Below are positions 52,282 through 61,212 of a DNA stretch of 64,000 nt, in pieces (the stretch's first letter is position 1; every line of letters starts with the position of its first letter). Origin of the DNA: Paractinoplanes aksuensis (GTDB lineage: Bacteria > Actinomycetota > Actinomycetes > Mycobacteriales > Micromonosporaceae); contig NZ_JAMYJR010000028.1 of the NCBI RefSeq assembly GCF_024137025.1, positions 186,001-250,000 on the forward strand. Reading direction: 5' to 3'. The notes below the pieces were generated by a model. That model was given only the letters and a program-made list of their open reading frames with translations. It was not told where the DNA came from and ran no database searches. Made by a program: the position numbers and the translations under genes.

Positions 52282-53447
52282 GGGCCGTGCGGTTGTCGCC
52301 GGCCGACGTTCTCGCCCTGGCGTTCGTGGGTCTGCGGGTGCGGCGGATGCGGGCCGCCCTGTCCGCGCTGGGCATCAGTATCGGCATCGCCACGATGGTG
52401 GTGGTCATGGGCATCCCGGCCTCCAGCGAGCGGGCCCTGGCCCGTGACCTGGCCGCCCTCGGCACCAACCTGTTGCAGGCCAGCGCGCTGCCCGACCAGC
52501 AGCCCCCGGCCGCGCTCGAGGAGCGGGCGGCCGAGATGGCGGCCCGGATCGCCCCGGTCGTCGGCGCGTCGGCGATGGCCAACACGCACGCCACGATCGC
52601 CCGCAACGAACGGGCCGACAACTCCGCGACGACCACCGTGCTGGCCAGCCGGCCCGGGATCCTGCCGTTGCTCGAGGGCCGGATCCGGGCCGGGCGCTGG
52701 TTCGACGAGCAGTTCCCCACGGTGGTGCTCGGGGCCGAGGCCGCGGACCGGCTGGGCATCACCGACCCGGCCGGCGGCCCACAGCTCTACATCGGACAGC
52801 GGTGGTTCACCGTCACCGGCATCCTCGGGCCGATCCCGCTCGCGCCCGAGATCGACCGGGCGGCCCTGGTCGGCTGGCCCGCCGCACGCCGCGAGCTCGG
52901 CTTCGACGGGCGGCCGACGGTGGTCTACGTCCGCAGCCACGAACCGGCGGTCGAGGCCGTCCGGGACGTGCTGCCCGCGACCGTGCTGCCCGCCGCGCCC
53001 GGCCTGGTGCGGGTGACCCGCCCGTCCGACGCGCTCGCGGCCCAGCGCGCGTCCGAGGCCACCTTCAGCGCGCTGTTCCTGGGCATGGCCGGGGTGGCGC
53101 TGCTCGTCGGCGGCATCGGGGTGGCCAACACCATGGTCATCTCGGTGCTGGAGCGCCGGCGCGAGATCGGGTTGCGGCGGGCCCTGGGCGCCCATCGCGG
53201 GCAGATCCGCACCCAGTTCCTGGCCGAATCGGTGGCGTTGTCGCTGCTGGGCGGCCTGACCGGGACGGCCCTGGGCGTGGCCGCGACCGTCGGTTACGCG
53301 CTGCACCAGCACTGGCCGCCCGTCGTGCCGCTGACCGCGCTGGCCGCCGGAACCGGCGGCGCACTGCTGGTCGGCGTCGTCGCCGGCGTCTACCCGTCCG
53401 TCCGGGCAGCCCGCCTCACCCCGACCGAAGCATTGGCCGCCTCGTGA
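52278..53447 (+). CDS. MacB-like ABC transporter permease
   Basis: 389 residues with the MacB/FtsX layout. There is one N-terminal helix (RAALSALGISIGIATMVVVMG), a ~215-residue extracytoplasmic domain, and three C-terminal helices (GMAGVALLVGGIGVANTMVIS, LLGGLTGTALGVAATVGYAL, LAAGTGGALLVGVVAGVYPS). ERRREIGLRRALGAHRGQI is the cytoplasmic coupling region, and the family-typical end is VRAARLTPTEALAAS. The GTG overlaps the ATPase stop. It works with the adaptor and ATPase just upstream to export an unknown substrate. Confidence 0.93.
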   Translation: MRAVRLSPADVLALAFVGLRVRRMRAALSALGISIGIATMVVVMGIPASSERALARDLAALGTNLLQASALPDQQPPAALEERAAEMAARIAPVVGASAMANTHATIARNERADNSATTTVLASRPGILPLLEGRIRAGRWFDEQFPTVVLGAEAADRLGITDPAGGPQLYIGQRWFTVTGILGPIPLAPEIDRAALVGWPAARRELGFDGRPTVVYVRSHEPAVEAVRDVLPATVLPAAPGLVRVTRPSDALAAQRASEATFSALFLGMAGVALLVGGIGVANTMVISVLERRREIGLRRALGAHRGQIRTQFLAESVALSLLGGLTGTALGVAATVGYALHQHWPPVVPLTALAAGTGGALLVGVVAGVYPSVRAARLTPTEALAAS

Positions 53448-53546
53448 CCCGCCCGTGCGGGCAGCCCGTCTCGCCGCGACCGAAGAACTTGCCCGTTCGT
53501 GTGGGCAGCCCGTCTCACCCCGGCCGAAGCACTCGGCTTCTCCTGA
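53400..53546 (+). repeat. Permease C-terminus present in three tandem copies
   Basis: The true end reads VRAARLTPTEALAAS (53400-53447). A second copy encodes VRAARLAATEELARS (53455-53499) and a third VWAARLTPAEALGFS followed by its own stop (53499-53546). Only the first is joined to the permease. The copies are 55 and 44 bp apart and fill the gap before the lipoprotein gene. Confidence 0.85.
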
Positions 53547-53555
53547 AGGGACGTC

Positions 53556-54110
53556 ATGCGTACCAAATTGGCTCTGGCCTTTGTTTTTGTGCTCGCCGGT
53601 TGTTCGTCGGCGCCGTCGGAAGACACTCCGTCGGTGGTCTCGTTGCAGACGCCGGGCAGCGCTCCCGTCTCGGTAGCGCCCGCGGCCCCGGTCATCCGGC
53701 CCGATACCACGGCGGCTGAGGTGCGCCGCATGCAGCAGCCGTGGATGAAATGCCTAAAAGAGAACAAGGTCCCGATGCGGACGGCCGAGGACGGGTTGCT
53801 CGACATCAGCGCCAGCGGCAACACCAACGAGACCAACGGGCGGATCATCGCCGAGACCGACCGCAAGGTGGTGGCCGCGTGCGGGAAGCTCAAACCGGTG
53901 CTGGCGCCGGAACTGGACGAGGACAAGAACCCGTACTGGGCCGACGACGACAACAACTACCACCTGTGCCTGGTCGCGGCCGGTCAGGACTTCGTCAAGA
54001 GGAACGGCGAATGGCGGCCCGGCCCGACCTGGTACACCGACCCGCAGGAGCCGGACGAGGCGCTCGAACTGCGCTGTCAGGCCGAGGCGTTCGACGGCAA
54101 GAAAGGCTGA
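53556..54110 (+). CDS. Lipoprotein of unknown function
   Basis: 184 residues. MRTKLALAFVFVLAGC is a lipoprotein signal with lipobox LAGC, followed by a Ser/Pro/Val-rich linker. The mature domain has two Cys-containing segments (PWMKCLKENKVPMR and VVAACGKLKP) and further cysteines (YHLCLVAAG, ELRCQAEAF), so two disulfides are possible. It resembles small actinomycete lipoproteins found next to MacB-type exporters. It lies at the end of the export locus and is convergent with the OmpR-type kinase gene. Confidence 0.75.
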   Translation: MRTKLALAFVFVLAGCSSAPSEDTPSVVSLQTPGSAPVSVAPAAPVIRPDTTAAEVRRMQQPWMKCLKENKVPMRTAEDGLLDISASGNTNETNGRIIAETDRKVVAACGKLKPVLAPELDEDKNPYWADDDNNYHLCLVAAGQDFVKRNGEWRPGPTWYTDPQEPDEALELRCQAEAFDGKKG

Positions 54111-54141
54111 CGCCTAGCCGAAGGGGAGGGCGGACGCCTCC

Positions 54142-55860
54142 TCAGAGGGACGCCGGCAGCCGGACCGTGAACGTGCTGCCCACCCCGGCCGTGCTGGCTG
54201 CCGTGAGGTCGCCGCCGTGGGCCTGGGCCAGTTTGCGGGCGATCGACAGGCCCAGGCCGCTGCCCCCGGTGGCCCGGGCCCGCGCCCGGTCGGCCCGCCA
54301 GAACCGGTCGAACACGTGCGGCAGATCGGCCGCGCTGATGCCCTCGCCGGTGTCGCTGACCTCGATGACCACGTCGGGCCCGGCGGTACGGGCCCACACG
54401 TCGATCCGGCCGCCGGGCGGGGTGTGCCGGATCGCGTTGGTCAGCAGGTTGGCGATGATCTGCCGGAACCGGACGGGGTCGACCAGGACCGGCAGCTCAC
54501 CCTCGGCCCGCAGGTGGACCGACGGATAGGCCTCGACGACGGTAGCCAGCAGGTCGGCCGCCGAGTGCTCGGCCCGGTCCAGAGCCAGGGTGCCCGCGTC
54601 GGCGTCGGCCAGGTCGGACAGGTCGTCCACGATGTGCTGGAGCAGGCCGGTCTCCTCGAGCAGCAACCGCACCATGTCCTGGTCGAGGTCGGCCAGCCCG
54701 TCCTGACCGGCGGTCAGCCAGTTCCGCACGTTGGTGAGCGGGTTGCGCAGTTCATGAGCGATGTCGTCGACCATCGTGCGCCTTTGTTGTTCACTTCGCT
54801 CACTTCGCTGGGCGAGGTCGTTGAGCGCGTTGGCCAGGCGGCCGATCTCGTCGGCGCGGGCGATCGTCACCGGGGCCGGGCGGTGGGCCGCCTCGTCGGC
54901 CGCGGCGGTCAGGGCGCGCAGCGGACGGACCAGTCGCAGACCGACCAGCAGGGCCGCGGCCACGGCCACCAGCAGCACGAACCCGGCCGCCCCGGCGATC
55001 CGCAGGGTGCTCGCCCGGGAAAGGTCGAACGGCGGCGCCGGCGGCTCGGCCGGGCTGCTCAGGAACAGTCGGGCCGGGCGGGCGACGTACGGCCGCAGTT
55101 GCGCCCGGCGTGCGTTGTCCACACAGTCCTGGATGTCCTGGACGTTGCCGTAGACGTTGGCGCCGGCGTACTGCCAGGTGAAGTCGACCGGGAACAGCAC
55201 GATGTCGGGCAGGTGCCGGTTCTTGAGGCACTGGACGACCGGGCCCCGCAGCTTCGCGAGCGCGCGCTGCTCGGCCGGGAACGGCGCGTCCTCGCGGAAC
55301 AGGCAGTCCCGCCGCAGGCGCGGGGTGCGCTCGGCCATCCGGACGACCAAGCGGCCCGACGGCACCTCCTGGGCGGTGGCCTCGACGCCCTGTGAGCGCA
55401 GGCACTCCAGGCGCTGCCGGACCAGTTCACGCTGGGCCGCCCGGTCGCGCTCGCCCAGCCGGTACGGGCCGACGGCGCGCGGATCGATCGGGCCCGAGGC
55501 GCCGCCGAGCGGGTCGAGCACCGCCGACGGCCGCCCCGGCAGCGGCGCCGCCGGATCGGAGCTGGCGATGAGGTCGCCGTCAGCGGTGGTGATCGCAATC
55601 GTCCGGCCCGTCTCGGCGGCCAGCCGGCGCACGTCCGGCCCGACCGTGTCCCAGCCCGGGTGACCGGCGGCGAAGCCGAGCAGCCGGTCGTAGATGAGGG
55701 AGTCGCCGGCCAGCGACTGTGCCCGCTCCTTCTGCACCGCCCGGGTCGCCGTCTGGGCGGCCAGCCAGGCCGTGGTAGCCACCGACAGGATCACGATCAG
55801 GATCGAGGTGCCGAGCAGGCGTACGACCAGACTGCGGCGCCACGGCACGGGCCGGCTCAC
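54142..55860 (-). CDS. OmpR-type sensor histidine kinase
   Basis: 572 residues from a GTG overlapping the regulator stop (GTGA). It has an N-terminal helix (LLGTSILIVILSVATTAWLAA), then a long extracytoplasmic sensor (~residues 40-310) with four cysteines, e.g. RDCLFRED, QCLKNRH and DCVDNAR. A second helix (GAAGFVLLVAVAAALLVGL) is followed by a HAMP domain. The HisKA domain (MVDDIAHELRNPLTNVRN) and HATPase (NLLTNAIRHTPPGG, VSDTGEGI, GSGLGLSIARKLA) follow. It is cognate to the adjacent OmpR-type regulator and probably senses an envelope signal. Confidence 0.94.
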   Translation of the reverse strand: MSRPVPWRRSLVVRLLGTSILIVILSVATTAWLAAQTATRAVQKERAQSLAGDSLIYDRLLGFAAGHPGWDTVGPDVRRLAAETGRTIAITTADGDLIASSDPAAPLPGRPSAVLDPLGGASGPIDPRAVGPYRLGERDRAAQRELVRQRLECLRSQGVEATAQEVPSGRLVVRMAERTPRLRRDCLFREDAPFPAEQRALAKLRGPVVQCLKNRHLPDIVLFPVDFTWQYAGANVYGNVQDIQDCVDNARRAQLRPYVARPARLFLSSPAEPPAPPFDLSRASTLRIAGAAGFVLLVAVAAALLVGLRLVRPLRALTAAADEAAHRPAPVTIARADEIGRLANALNDLAQRSERSEQQRRTMVDDIAHELRNPLTNVRNWLTAGQDGLADLDQDMVRLLLEETGLLQHIVDDLSDLADADAGTLALDRAEHSAADLLATVVEAYPSVHLRAEGELPVLVDPVRFRQIIANLLTNAIRHTPPGGRIDVWARTAGPDVVIEVSDTGEGISAADLPHVFDRFWRADRARARATGGSGLGLSIARKLAQAHGGDLTAASTAGVGSTFTVRLPASL

Positions 55861-56549
55861 CCGGACGACCCGTCGACCAGCTTGTAGCCCACCCCGTGCA
55901 CGGTCAGCAGGTAGGCCGGGCGGCGCGGGTCGTCCTCGAGCTTGCGGCGCAGGTTGACCACGTGCATGTCGATCCCGCGGTCGGTGGCGTTGCGGTCGAG
56001 CCCGCTGATCCGGTCGGCCAGCTGACGGCGGGTGAAGACCCGGCCCGGCTCGGCGGCCAGCGCGGCCAGCAGCGCGAACTCGCCCCGCGTACAGGGAACC
56101 TCGGTCCGGTCCCGGTGCACGGTGTGGCCGGCCGGGTCGACCGTGAGCGCGCCGACCCGCAGCCCGTCCCCGGCCGCCGGGCGCGGGGTGGCCCGGCGCA
56201 GCAGCGCGCGGACGCGGGCCACCAGCTCGCGGGGGTCGTAAGGCTTGGTCAGGTAGTCGTCGGCGCCCAGGTCGAACCCCAGCACCCGGTCGTCGGCGCT
56301 GGTGCGGGCGGTCAGCATGAGGATCGGCAGGTCGTGGTCGACCCGCAGCACCCGGCACACGTCCCGCCCGTCGATCTCGGGCATCTGCACGTCGAGCACG
56401 AGCAGGTCGGGCGCGCGCTGCCGGACGGCGGTGATGGCGGCCCGGCCGTCGGCGACCACCACCGGCGACCAGCCGGCCGCCTGCAGGTAGCGCCGGATGA
56501 TCTCGGCCTGCCGGGGGTCGTCCTCGGCGATCAGGATGGTGGCGGGCAC
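55857..56549 (-). CDS. OmpR/PhoB-family response regulator
   Basis: 230 residues. The receiver domain has LIAEDDPRQAEIIRRYL, LVLDVQMPEIDGRD with the phospho-aspartate, LTARTSADDRVLG and DDYLTKPYDPREL. The winged-helix DNA-binding domain includes CTRGEFALLAALAAEPGRVF and VVNLRRKLEDDPRRPAYL, ending VHGVGYKLV. I chose the GTG at 56549 because the receiver begins there. The direct-repeat element 40 bp upstream (56589-56607) suggests autoregulation. Confidence 0.94.
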   Translation of the reverse strand: MPATILIAEDDPRQAEIIRRYLQAAGWSPVVVADGRAAITAVRQRAPDLLVLDVQMPEIDGRDVCRVLRVDHDLPILMLTARTSADDRVLGFDLGADDYLTKPYDPRELVARVRALLRRATPRPAAGDGLRVGALTVDPAGHTVHRDRTEVPCTRGEFALLAALAAEPGRVFTRRQLADRISGLDRNATDRGIDMHVVNLRRKLEDDPRRPAYLLTVHGVGYKLVDGSSG

Positions 56550-56588
56550 CGCCCGACTGTAGGCGGCCCGATCCCGGCGTACGGAAAA

Positions 56589-56607
56589 TCTGACAGTCCC
56601 TCGACAA
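56589..56607 (+). promoter_or_regulatory. OmpR-type direct-repeat element near the regulator gene
   Basis: TCTGACAG (56589) and CTCGACAA (56600) are 11 bp apart. The 19-bp block matches 50298-50316 with a single mismatch. It lies between the divergent regulator gene (start 56549) and the peptide-transporter lipoprotein gene (start 56735), so it could control either or both. A separate dyad, CGACAAC...GTTGTCG, occurs at 56640-56646/56661-56667. Confidence 0.65.
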
Positions 56608-56734
56608 CTCGGCGGCGGCCGGGAGTGTGTCGTCCACCACGACAACTGGACCGTCCCCATGTTGTCGGCAGCGCCAAAGACAAGGGGGTCGCACGCTCGG
56701 CAGTCTTTCGTGACACACAGCACGTGGAGGCACG

Positions 56735-58282
56735 ATGAACGCTTGGCGAAGCGCGGCCGCGGCCGGGGCTGTGGTGCTCCTGGCCGCTTGCGGCAATGAC
56801 GGCGGCGGTGGCGCGAGTGGGCGCCAGGCGGTCGATGGCAAGACATTCACGATGGCTGTCCCGGGTGACCCCGGCAACCTCGATCCTCACTTCACCTCAC
56901 TGTCGGTCACCGGTCAGGTCGACCGGTTCCTCTACGATTCCCTGCTCGGGTTCGCGCCCGACGGCAAGACGCTGCCCGGGCTGGCCGAGAAGTGGGAGTC
57001 GACCAGCACGACGGCGAAGTTCACCCTGCGCAAGGGCATCACGTGCGCCGACGGCACCCCGCTGACGGCGACGACCGTGGCCAAGAACATCTCGTTCGTG
57101 GGCGACGCCAAGAACTCCTCGACCCGGATCGGCCTGTACGTGCCGGCCGGGGCCAAGGCCACGGCCGACGACGCGGCCGGCACCGTCTCGGTGACCTCGC
57201 CCAGCCCGGACGCTTTCCTGGAGCGCAACCTGGGCGGCCTGCCGATCGTCTGCGACAAGGGCATGGCCGACCGGACGAAGCTCAAGCAGGCCTCCGACGG
57301 CACCGGCATGTACACGCTGACCGAGGCCGTGCCGGACGACCACTACACGCTGACCCGGCGCAAGGAGTACGCGTGGGGGCCGGGCGACTTCAAGGCCGAC
57401 ACCGTCGGCCGGCCCGACAAGGTGGTGATCCGGGTCATCGCCAACGAGACCACCACGGCCAACCTGGTGCTCTCGGGCGAGGTCAACGTGGCCCGGTTCA
57501 CCGGCCCCGACACGGCCCGGCTGCAGGGCGACCAGTTCCTCAAGCGCGACGTGCTGGCCCCGACCGGCGAGATCTGGTTCAACCAGAAGGCCGGGCTGCC
57601 GACGGCCGACCTGAACGTGCGCAAGGCGCTGATCCAGTCGCTCGACCTCAACCAGATGCAGCAGGTCTTCACCAGCGGCCGCGGGACGGCCGCGACCGGC
57701 CTGGTCGCCCCGGCCATGACCCCGTGCAAGGGCGACAACGTGGCCGGCAACCTGCCCGCCTTCGACGCCGCCGCGGGCAAGGCGGCCCTGGCCGGCAGCG
57801 CCGTCGCCGGCAAGAAGCTGGTCGTGGCCTGGGGCGCCACCGGCAACCCGGGCCAGCAGGCCGCGGCCGAGCTGCTGCAGCAGCAGTGGCAGGCGGCCGG
57901 CGTACAGGTTGAGCTGAAGTCGGTCACGACCACGCAGGTCGGGCAGATCGCGGCCGGGCAGCTGGCCTGGGACGTGGCCATGTTCCCGATCGGCGTGACG
58001 CTGCCCAGCCAGCTCGTGTCGTTCCTGTCCGGGCCGACCCCGCCCAACGGGGCCAACTTCGCCGCCTTCGACAACAAGGCCTATACGACGGCGGTGGCCG
58101 AGGCCCAGAAGCTGACCGGTGAGAGCGGCTGCCCGCAGTGGGCCGCGGCCGAGAAGGCGGTGGTGTCGAACCTGGACCTGGTGCCGTTCGCCAACTCCAA
58201 CGCGCCGTCCATCGGCAACGGGATCGAGTTCAACCTGTCCGAGGGTGACGTCGACCCGTCGTCGATCCGCATGCTGGGCTGA
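56735..58282 (+). CDS. ABC importer substrate-binding lipoprotein (SBP family 5), second system
   Basis: 515 residues. AGAVVLLAACGNDGGGG ends in a lipobox, followed by a family 5 solute-binding domain (PGDPGNLDPHFTSLSVTG, LAEKWESTSTTAKFTLRKGI, LNVRKALIQSLDLNQMQQ). Family 5 members bind oligopeptides, dipeptides, nickel or related compounds. The GTGGAGG before the ATG is a good RBS. It is the first gene of a five-gene transporter and hydrolase run. Confidence 0.93.
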   Translation: MNAWRSAAAAGAVVLLAACGNDGGGGASGRQAVDGKTFTMAVPGDPGNLDPHFTSLSVTGQVDRFLYDSLLGFAPDGKTLPGLAEKWESTSTTAKFTLRKGITCADGTPLTATTVAKNISFVGDAKNSSTRIGLYVPAGAKATADDAAGTVSVTSPSPDAFLERNLGGLPIVCDKGMADRTKLKQASDGTGMYTLTEAVPDDHYTLTRRKEYAWGPGDFKADTVGRPDKVVIRVIANETTTANLVLSGEVNVARFTGPDTARLQGDQFLKRDVLAPTGEIWFNQKAGLPTADLNVRKALIQSLDLNQMQQVFTSGRGTAATGLVAPAMTPCKGDNVAGNLPAFDAAAGKAALAGSAVAGKKLVVAWGATGNPGQQAAAELLQQQWQAAGVQVELKSVTTTQVGQIAAGQLAWDVAMFPIGVTLPSQLVSFLSGPTPPNGANFAAFDNKAYTTAVAEAQKLTGESGCPQWAAAEKAVVSNLDLVPFANSNAPSIGNGIEFNLSEGDVDPSSIRMLG

Positions 58283-58285
58283 CCG

Positions 58286-59254
58286 GTGAAGGTCGCTACC
58301 GTCACGGACGGCCCGTGGGCCCGGTTCGGGATGCGCCGGGCCGGGCGCCTGGTGCTGAGCGTCTGGGTGCTGGTGACCGCCGCCTTCCTCATGATCCACG
58401 TGCTGCCCGGCGACCCGGTCCGGGCGGCGCTCGGCCCGACCGCTCCGCTCTCGCTGATCGAGCAGCGGCGCGAGGCGCTCGGGTTCAACGACCCGCTCTG
58501 GCTGCAGTACCTGAACTACCTGCGCAAGCTGCTGACCGGGGACATGGGGGTCTCGATGACCTCCGGTCTGCCGGTGCAGGAGGTGATCTCGGCCCGGCTC
58601 GGCTCGACCATCCAGATGGCTTTGCTGGCCTTCGCGCTGGCCGTGGTCGTCTCGGTGCCGCTCGGCCTGCTGATGGCCGTGCTGGCCCGCGACAGCCGCC
58701 GCCGCGGCGGGGACTGGGCGCTCACCTCGGCCGGCGTCGTGGTGGCGACCATTCCCGAGTTCCTGATGGCGGTCGGGCTGGTGTTCGTGTTCAGCGTCCA
58801 GCTCGGCTGGTTCCCGGTGGCCGGGCGTTCGGGGCCCGACTCGTACGTGCTGCCGGTGCTGGCCCTGGCCATCGGGCCCGCGTTCATGCTGGCCCGGATC
58901 GTGCGGGTCGAGCTGCTGGCCGTGCTGCAGACCGACTACATCCGTACGGCCCGGGCCAAACGCCTGCGGGCCGGAGCGATCTATCTGCGGCACGCGTTGC
59001 CGAACGCGCTGACCGCCACGCTGACCCTGGGCGGGCTGCTGCTGGGGTCGCTGGTGGCGGGCACGGTGCTGATCGAGAACATCTTCGCCTGGCCCGGGCT
59101 GGGCGGCACCATCGTCCAGTCGATCCTGGCCAAGGACTATCCGACCGTGCAGGGCGTGGTGCTCGTCTACGGCATCGGCGTGCTGCTGATCAACCTGGTG
59201 GTGGACGTGGCGCTGGCCGTGCTCGACCCCCGCTCGGCGATCCGGGAGAGCTGA
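58286..59254 (+). CDS. ABC transporter permease, DppB type, second system
   Basis: 322 residues from the GTG at 58286. LMIHVLPGDPVRAALGPTAP is the DppB motif region and DYIRTARAKRLRAGAIYLRHALP is the EAA-type coupling loop. Six membrane spans are expected. The stop and the next gene's start share bases (TGATG). It pairs with the permease half of the fusion protein encoded next. Confidence 0.93.
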   Translation: MKVATVTDGPWARFGMRRAGRLVLSVWVLVTAAFLMIHVLPGDPVRAALGPTAPLSLIEQRREALGFNDPLWLQYLNYLRKLLTGDMGVSMTSGLPVQEVISARLGSTIQMALLAFALAVVVSVPLGLLMAVLARDSRRRGGDWALTSAGVVVATIPEFLMAVGLVFVFSVQLGWFPVAGRSGPDSYVLPVLALAIGPAFMLARIVRVELLAVLQTDYIRTARAKRLRAGAIYLRHALPNALTATLTLGGLLLGSLVAGTVLIENIFAWPGLGGTIVQSILAKDYPTVQGVVLVYGIGVLLINLVVDVALAVLDPRSAIRES

Positions 59255-61212
59255 TGAAGGCGACCGCGGCCAGGCGCTGGACCGGCGCGCTGCGCAGTCC
59301 GCTCGGGATCACCGCGGCCGTGCTGCTGGCGGCCGTGGTGCTGCTGGCGGTCGTGGCCCCGCTGATCTGGTCGGGCCGGGCCGACGCGGTGCAGTCGGCC
59401 GAGATTCTGCAGGGGCCGTCGTCGGCCCACCCCGTCGGCACCGATCTGCTCGGGCGCGACATCCTGGCCCGGGTGCTGGTGGCGACCCGGCTGTCGGTGG
59501 GGCTGGCCCTGCTGGCGACCGCGATCGGGGTGACCGCCGGGTTGCTGCTCGGCACCGCGAACGTGCTGCTGGGCCGCTGGATCGGACGCTGGGTCGGCAC
59601 GCTCATCAACATCGCCGTGGCGTTCCCGTCGCTGCTGCTGGCGCTGTTCTTCGCCGTCATCTTCGGGGTGGGGGCGAAGGGGGCCGTGCTGGCGATCGGT
59701 TTCGCCACCGCGCCCGGCTTCGCCCGCCTCACGCAGACCATGGCGGCCACCGTCTCGGGGCGCGACTTCATCGCCGCGGCCCGGGTGGCCGGGATCGGCC
59801 GGATGCGGATCCTGGTGCGGCACGTGCTGCCCAACATCGCCGAGCCGCTGATCGTCTCGGCGACGATGGCGGCCGGCAGCGCTCTGCTGGCCTTCGCCAG
59901 CCTGTCGTTCCTGGGGCTGGGCGTGCAGGCCCCCAGCTACGACTGGGGTCGCCTCCTGGGCGAAGGTCTGGCCCAGATCTACGTGCACCCGGCCGGCGCG
60001 CTGGCCGCCGGGGTGGCCGTGGTGCTGGCCGCGATGGCGTTCAACCTGAGCGGCGAGGCGGTCGCCCGAGCGATCGGCCTGCGCTCGGCGCAGACCGGTC
60101 GACGGACAGAACACACGTACGAGCCGCCACCGGCCGACCCGGAACCGGACGGCCCCGATCAGCCCCTGCTGGCCGTCGAGAACCTGCACGTGACGTTCCC
60201 CGCGGCCGGAGGACCGGTCACTCCCGTGCGCGGCGTGAGCCTGTCGGTCCGGCGGGGCGAGGCCATCGGCATCGTCGGCGAGAGCGGCTCGGGCAAGAGC
60301 CTGACCGCACTCGCCATCGCCCAACTGATCGAACACCCCGGTCGCGTCCGCGCCGAACGCCTCGAGTTCCTCGGGACCGACCTCCGCGAGAAGGCCGACC
60401 ATCGGCGGCTGCTCGGCACTTCGCTGTCGATGGTGTTTCAGGATCCGATGACTTCGCTCAATCCCACTCAGCGAGTCGGGCGGCAGTTGGCCGAAGTTGT
60501 CCGCGAGCATCAGGGGGCGGACAGGCGCACAGCCTGGCGGCGAGCCGTTGACCGTTTGGCTGCGGTGCGCATTCCGTCGGCCGAGCGCCGCGCGAAGCAG
60601 CTGCCGCACGAGTTCTCGGGCGGCATGCGTCAGCGGGCCATGATCGGCATGGGGGTGATGGCCAATCCACAGCTGATCATCGCCGACGAGCCGACCACCG
60701 CCCTCGACGTCACCGTTCAGCGCCAGGTGCTGCAGCTGATCGCCAATATCCGGGCCGCCGAGCGGGTCGGGTTGCTGTTCATCAGCCATGACGTGACCGT
60801 GGTGGGCCAGGTCTGCGAGCGCGTGCTGGTGATGTACGCCGGCCGGATCGTCGAGGATCTGCCGACCGACGCGCTGCTGCACGACGCTCGGCATCCCTAC
60901 ACGCGGGCTCTGGTGGCCGCCGTGCCCGACATGACGACCGACCGGAACGCCCCGCTCGCCGTCATCCCGGGTCGCCCGCCGGACCCGCACGACCTGCCCG
61001 CGGGCTGCCCGTACGCCCCGCGCTGCCTGCTCGCCACCGACCGGTGCCGCCGGGAGGACCCGGCCCTGACCACCTACGCCATCGGCCGTCGCGTCGCCTG
61101 CTGGCACGCCGACCAGGCCCCGGCCGCGATCCCGGACAACCGGACCACGGTGCCGGACGACGACAAGACGGACGACCCGATCGCCGCACCCCTGGGAGGG
61201 GAACGACCATGA
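59254..61212 (+). CDS. Fused DppC-type permease and DppD-type ATPase
   Basis: 652 residues. Residues ~1-285 are a DppC-like permease (HPVGTDLLGRDILARVLVAT; coupling loop FIAAARVAGIGRMRILVRHV; LSFLGLGVQAPSYDWGRLL). After a Pro-rich linker (EPPPADPEPDGPDQP) comes a complete ATPase with Walker A GESGSGKS, FSGGMRQR, LIIADEP and the Cys-containing tail CPYAPRCLLATDRC. Fusion of permease and ATPase is uncommon for importers of this class. The partner ATPase is encoded separately two genes later. The frame is continuous, with no sign of a readthrough artefact. Confidence 0.92.
   Translation: MKATAARRWTGALRSPLGITAAVLLAAVVLLAVVAPLIWSGRADAVQSAEILQGPSSAHPVGTDLLGRDILARVLVATRLSVGLALLATAIGVTAGLLLGTANVLLGRWIGRWVGTLINIAVAFPSLLLALFFAVIFGVGAKGAVLAIGFATAPGFARLTQTMAATVSGRDFIAAARVAGIGRMRILVRHVLPNIAEPLIVSATMAAGSALLAFASLSFLGLGVQAPSYDWGRLLGEGLAQIYVHPAGALAAGVAVVLAAMAFNLSGEAVARAIGLRSAQTGRRTEHTYEPPPADPEPDGPDQPLLAVENLHVTFPAAGGPVTPVRGVSLSVRRGEAIGIVGESGSGKSLTALAIAQLIEHPGRVRAERLEFLGTDLREKADHRRLLGTSLSMVFQDPMTSLNPTQRVGRQLAEVVREHQGADRRTAWRRAVDRLAAVRIPSAERRAKQLPHEFSGGMRQRAMIGMGVMANPQLIIADEPTTALDVTVQRQVLQLIANIRAAERVGLLFISHDVTVVGQVCERVLVMYAGRIVEDLPTDALLHDARHPYTRALVAAVPDMTTDRNAPLAVIPGRPPDPHDLPAGCPYAPRCLLATDRCRREDPALTTYAIGRRVACWHADQAPAAIPDNRTTVPDDDKTDDPIAAPLGGERP

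Noticed and set aside
53455..53676. 73-codon frame starting in the second copy of the permease tail
   Set aside because: It runs through the lipoprotein signal region in the wrong frame. The lipoprotein at 53556 is clearly the real gene.
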